Assembly: GCA_964500675.1 (NCBI GenBank)
Contig: CAZCNY010000004.1
Location: 124,001 to 188,000 of the forward strand
DNA: 64,000 nucleotides
From: CAMLJR01 sp964500675
GTDB lineage: Bacteria > Pseudomonadota > Gammaproteobacteria > Pseudomonadales > CAMLJR01
Reading direction: 5' to 3'
The notes beneath the pieces are model-generated. The model was not told where the DNA came from. It made no database searches and worked only from the letters and a program-made list of their open reading frames with translations. Positions 60,631 to 64,000 of the stretch are shown here, in pieces. Numbering within the stretch: position 1 is the first letter of the stretch; every line of letters begins with the position of its first letter. Both the position numbers and the translations under genes were made by a program.

Positions 60631-60702
60631 GTGTCCATTCGCAAAACAGTAGCCGTTCGCGAAACAGCGTCCATTCGCAAAACCGTGACGATTCAAAAAA
60701 CG
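60631..60702 (+). repeat. 18-bp coding tandem repeat at the N-terminus of the kinase
   Basis: Four units start at 60631, 60649, 60667 and 60685 (gtgtccattcgcaaaaca and variants). They keep the reading frame and encode a basic hexapeptide repeat just before the first membrane helix. They differ in length from the 20-bp array 107 bp upstream. Confidence 0.92.
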
Positions 60703-62445
60703 CTGCTCATCGCTTTTCTCGGCGTCAGTCTGGTGCCGGCCATGCTTTTAGGCGGCATGGCCTTTGTCAAGGCGCGGCAGGCGTTGCAGGCCGAAATCGA
60801 ACGCAATCTCGCCGTTGAAGTCGACGGCATCGCCGCTGCGATCGACAAAATGCTGTTCGAACGTTTGCAAAATGCCGCGACGTGGAGCCGTCTCGATGTC
60901 ATGCAGGACATGCAGTTTCGCGATGTCGATAAACGCGCCTCGCATTTTCTGGCGGATTTGCAAAACGGCTATCGCGATGTGTATTTGAATCTTTCGTGCG
61001 TCGATCCGCAGGGCGATATCGTTTGCAGCAGCGATGCGAAATTAATTGGCCGGCACGCGCTACCTGGACGCGAGTGGCAGCGCGCGACGCTGTCGGGTGT
61101 GGCGATCGCTGTCGATTTGCCGATTTTGCAAAATGCACCGGCGCTGATTATGCGTGTGCCGGTGCCGGCGCGATTCACGGAGGGAACGCTGGGGCAATTG
61201 CAACTCACGCTCGACTGGAACGAAATCTACGCGGTACTCGATCAGGCGGCGGGCAGCGATGGCCGCATGCTCGCCGTGCTCGATCGCGAAGGGCGTTTGA
61301 TCGCGGCATCGAAAGCGTTGCGCGAGCGCGGTCTGCTGCTCGGCACGGCGTTGGCGGATTGGCGGCGCGACAGCGGCGGCGGTGTGGTGCGTTTGCAATC
61401 GGGTCGCCCGCTGCTCGATGCCGATGTGATGGTCGGCGCGGCGACCGCACCGGGTTATGCGAGCTTTGCCGGATTCGGCTGGACCACGCTGATTATTCAG
61501 CCCATCGCGCAGGCGTTGGCGCCGGTGCATCGCATGGCGATTATTTTTCTGGGTCTGCTCGCGCTCGCGATTTTGCTCGTGCTTATCGTCGCGATTTGGA
61601 TCAGCCGCGAAATCGCGCGGCCCGTGGTGGCGCTGACGGGTTTCGCGCGCGATTACATCCGCAGCAAAGTGTTGAGCGCGCCGCCGCAAGCGGGTCGCGG
61701 TGAAATCGGTGAACTGACCGGCGCGTTCGTGCAGATGGTGCGCGATATCGATCAATCGCAACAGAATTTGGTGCGCGCATCGAAACTCGCCGTGGTCGGC
61801 GAAATGTCGTCGGTGATTGCGCACGAAGTGCGCACGCCGCTCGGCATCTTGCGTTCCTCCGCGCAAATGCTGCTGCGCGAAGATCGTATTAGCGCGGAGG
61901 GGCGCGAACTCGCGGGTTTTATCGAAAGCGAAACCGAACGCTTGAATCGCCTGGTCACGGCACTGCTCGACGCGGCGCGGCCGCGTGCACTGACGTTCAG
62001 CGATGTCGACGTGCAGCAGCTCATCCAAAAATGTGCGGCGATGCTGAGCGCGCAAGCGGAAACCCGCGGGATTGCGATTTCACACAATTTGCAGGCGGCC
62101 AACGCTGTGATCGAGTGCGACGAAAATCAGCTGACGCAAGTGCTGCTCAATTTGTTGATCAACGGGTTGCAGATTCTCGCGCAAGGCGGCCATATCGATA
62201 TCGCCGCGCACGACGACGCGCAGAATATGTATATCGACATTGCCGACGACGGCCCCGGCGTCGACCCGGCCGAACGCAAAAAAATATTCGAAGCCTTTTT
62301 CTTCAAGCGCGAAGGCGGCATCGGTCTGGGGCTCGCCATCGTGCAACAAATTATCCATGCGCACGGCGGCGACATCAGTGTCGGCGAGAGCAGTCTCGGC
62401 GGCGCGCTATTTCGCATTCAATTGCCGCGCGTGCAACTGGGATAA
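60631..62445 (+). CDS. NtrB/AtoS-like sensor histidine kinase
   Basis: The 604-residue kinase has helix 1 at about 26-45, a large periplasmic dCache-like sensor to about 300, helix 2 at about 308-330, HAMP, an H-box (VIAHEVRTPLGILRSS), an N-box (LLNLLINGLQIL) and G boxes (ADDGPGVDP, GGIGLGLAIV). Partnered with a sigma54 activator 42 bp downstream. The start GTG 60631 lies inside an 18-bp tandem repeat: residues 1-24 read as four copies of a hexapeptide (SIRKTV/AVRETA type). The true start could be later in the array (GTG at 60685). The signal is unknown; the divergent porin and PstS-like genes are candidate targets. Confidence 0.87.
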   Translation: MSIRKTVAVRETASIRKTVTIQKTLLIAFLGVSLVPAMLLGGMAFVKARQALQAEIERNLAVEVDGIAAAIDKMLFERLQNAATWSRLDVMQDMQFRDVDKRASHFLADLQNGYRDVYLNLSCVDPQGDIVCSSDAKLIGRHALPGREWQRATLSGVAIAVDLPILQNAPALIMRVPVPARFTEGTLGQLQLTLDWNEIYAVLDQAAGSDGRMLAVLDREGRLIAASKALRERGLLLGTALADWRRDSGGGVVRLQSGRPLLDADVMVGAATAPGYASFAGFGWTTLIIQPIAQALAPVHRMAIIFLGLLALAILLVLIVAIWISREIARPVVALTGFARDYIRSKVLSAPPQAGRGEIGELTGAFVQMVRDIDQSQQNLVRASKLAVVGEMSSVIAHEVRTPLGILRSSAQMLLREDRISAEGRELAGFIESETERLNRLVTALLDAARPRALTFSDVDVQQLIQKCAAMLSAQAETRGIAISHNLQAANAVIECDENQLTQVLLNLLINGLQILAQGGHIDIAAHDDAQNMYIDIADDGPGVDPAERKKIFEAFFFKREGGIGLGLAIVQQIIHAHGGDISVGESSLGGALFRIQLPRVQLG

Positions 62446-62487
62446 CGGTTGCGCGATCGGGATAAGTGTTAGGTCACCGAGGTCATT

Positions 62488-63885
62488 ATGAAAGGTAAGC
62501 AGATACTGGTTGTCGACGACGAACCGAAAATGCGCCGCGTGCTGGAAATCATGCTGGAGAAAATCGGTTACAGCGTGTTGAGCGCGAGCAACGGCGTTGA
62601 GGCGCAGGAAATTTTCGCCGCCAACGCCGTCGATTTGATCATCACCGATTTGCGCATGCCCGAGATGGACGGCATCGAATTGCTCGGCACTGTGCGCGCA
62701 AAAAATTCGGAAGTGCCCGTCATCGTGATCACGGCGCACGGCACGATCGAAACCGCCATCACCGCGATGAAACACGGCGCCAGCGATTATCTGTTGCGGC
62801 CGTTCGATATCGACGTGCTCGAACTCGCGATCGAGCGCGCGCTGAGCGGCGCTGAAATTGCGCGCGAGAACGCGTATTTGCGCCAGGAACTCAATCGCGG
62901 CTGGGATGCTTTCGTCGGCTCCGGCAAACCGATGCAAACGGTTTATGAATTGATCAAGCGCGTCGCCGCGAGCAAAGCATCGGTCTTGATCACGGGCGAA
63001 ACGGGCACCGGCAAGGAATTGGCGGCGCGCGCGATTCACAATGCGTCGTCGCGCCGCGATAAATTATTCGTGCCGATTAACTGCGCGGCGATTCCCGCCG
63101 ATATTCTCGAAAGCGAATTATTCGGCCACGAAAAGGGTGCGTTCACGGGCGCCGCACGCGAGCGCATCGGCAAGTTCGAGCTGGCCGAAGGCGGGACAAT
63201 TTTTCTCGACGAACTCACCGAAATGCCGTTGGCGCTGCAATCGAAATTGTTGCGCGTGTTGCAGGAAAATACCATCGAGCGTCTCGGCAGCAATCGCACC
63301 ATCAATCTCGATATCCGCGTTATCGCCGCCACCAATCGCAACCCGTTGCAGGCGATCAGCGCGGGCACGTTGCGTGAAGATTTGTATTATCGCGTCAACG
63401 TATTTTCCATCGAGCTGCCGCCATTGCGCGCGCGCGCGGAAGATATTCCAGGGCTGGTCGAACACTTCATCGCGAAACACGAAGGCTCGTCGGCGCGCAC
63501 GCAATTGACGACGGGCGCGCTCGAATTGTTGCAGGCGTATGCCTGGCCCGGCAATGTGCGCGAACTCGAAAATACGATCGAACGCGCGCTGATTTTAAGC
63601 GGCGGCGGCCTGCTCGATGAGCAGTATTTTCCGCTCGACCTCAACGCTGCGCCTAAAATAGTTAGCGCTGCGAAAGCGGCGGACACTTCTGCTGTCGCCG
63701 CGTGTAACGCATCGGGATTGCCGCCGCTTAATCAGGCGGTGGAAGAACTGGAGGCCCGTCTCATTGAGCAGGCGCTGACACAAGCCGACGGCAATAAAGC
63801 CAAAGCGGCGGCGCTGCTCGATATCAGCGAGCGCACGCTGTGGTACAAGCTAAAAAAATATCAGCCGCACATTGCGGGTAAATAA
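62488..63885 (+). CDS. NtrC-family sigma54-dependent response regulator
   Basis: The 465-residue protein has a receiver (ILVVDDEPKMRR, ITDLRMPEMDG with phospho-Asp near 54), an AAA+ domain (GETGTGKELAARAIH, ESELFGHEKGAFTGA, GGTIFLDELTEMPL) and a Fis-type HTH (DGNKAKAAALLDISERTLWY). The GAFTGA loop that contacts sigma54 is intact. GAGG lies seven bases before ATG 62488. It is 42 bp after its kinase. Targets should carry sigma54 promoters; I did not find a convincing GG-N10-GC element upstream of the divergent porin gene. Confidence 0.92.
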   Translation: MKGKQILVVDDEPKMRRVLEIMLEKIGYSVLSASNGVEAQEIFAANAVDLIITDLRMPEMDGIELLGTVRAKNSEVPVIVITAHGTIETAITAMKHGASDYLLRPFDIDVLELAIERALSGAEIARENAYLRQELNRGWDAFVGSGKPMQTVYELIKRVAASKASVLITGETGTGKELAARAIHNASSRRDKLFVPINCAAIPADILESELFGHEKGAFTGAARERIGKFELAEGGTIFLDELTEMPLALQSKLLRVLQENTIERLGSNRTINLDIRVIAATNRNPLQAISAGTLREDLYYRVNVFSIELPPLRARAEDIPGLVEHFIAKHEGSSARTQLTTGALELLQAYAWPGNVRELENTIERALILSGGGLLDEQYFPLDLNAAPKIVSAAKAADTSAVAACNASGLPPLNQAVEELEARLIEQALTQADGNKAKAAALLDISERTLWYKLKKYQPHIAGK

Positions 63886-64000
63886 ATCGTTCACTGCAAG
63901 AATTGTCTGCAAATGTTGTTAACAGTCTTTGCGGTAATTGCACAATCTGCTTTGCTGAATATTAAAAGTCACCGGGAAACAGCGGTTTATAAAATGTCCA
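63886..64000. other. Right-edge intergenic sequence
   Basis: The last 115 bp hold no gene start that can be supported. The sequence is AT-richer than its surroundings (for example around 63955-63970), as promoters often are, but no hexamer pair stands out. Confidence 0.5.

Noticed and set aside
1..64000. rRNA, tRNA, insertion sequences, prophage genes
   Set aside because: I scanned the intergenic regions by eye and saw no cloverleaf sequence, transposase or phage structural gene; a tRNA and IS search by program would be decisive.

Overview
The window looks like a stretch of a gammaproteobacterial chromosome with moderately high GC. The evidence is the fused hldE, the msbA lipid A exporter, PhoPQ- and BaeSR-type two-component systems, a HexR-type regulator, proton-type motAB, and a class I PHA synthase with phasin. 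It is gene-dense, and about 50 protein genes can be supported. I saw no rRNA or tRNA gene, CRISPR array, insertion sequence or prophage. GTG starts are common, and ATGA/GTGA overlaps couple several genes.

Layout. 1-6185 (-) is an envelope-glycan operon: msbA, a HAD-UbiA fusion, DprE1-like and DprE2-like epimerase subunits and an NAD-dependent epimerase that runs off the left edge. Together they look like a pathway to a polyprenyl-phosphate pentose (arabinose) donor. 6348-12418 (+) holds hldE, an unusual tandem D-Ala-D-Ala-ligase fusion, a decayed copy of a membrane protein and its intact relative (possibly a GT-C glycosyltransferase). 12487-21755 holds an AidB-type dehydrogenase, a secreted protein with one haem-c motif, a DUF4265-like protein, yciA, uvrD, hexR and a frameshifted acyltransferase. 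21848-31506 (-) holds yaiI, an MscS channel, spy-baeR-baeS, ppnP, a DEAD-box helicase and a second two-component system. 31709-33365 (+) holds a 2OG dioxygenase, a DnaJ-related protein and a DUF486 protein. 33411-37970 (-) holds motB, motA, phoQ, phoP and a PepSY protein. 38240-42560 holds three lipoprotein-like genes, DUF1289, UPF0149, a cyclase-PilZ fusion and DUF465. 42823-45903 holds hinT, phasin and phaC. 45965-51558 holds a Ycf46-like AAA ATPase, a REC-GGDEF-EAL protein and rep. 51708-54323 is a stand-alone STAND/NB-ARC NTPase with TPR-like repeats. 54325-58653 (-) is a TPR protein followed by a four-gene cluster (thermostable-haemolysin family, AMP ligase, haem-oxygenase-like diiron protein, SDR). 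58830-60364 (-) is a porin with a PstS-like periplasmic protein, divergent from an NtrB/NtrC-type pair at 60631-63885 (+).

The best candidates for something new are the four-gene haemolysin/ligase/diiron/SDR cluster, which resembles a fatty-acid-derived metabolite pathway; the STAND NTPase, with an architecture like bacterial immune NLRs; the double Ddl fusion; and the polyprenyl-arabinose-like operon. At the DNA level, four arrays of 16-20 bp tandem repeats sit at gene boundaries, two of them ending at the ribosome-binding site, and a fifth 18-bp array encodes the first residues of a kinase. Two hairpins with nearly identical arms but different loops lie between convergent genes.
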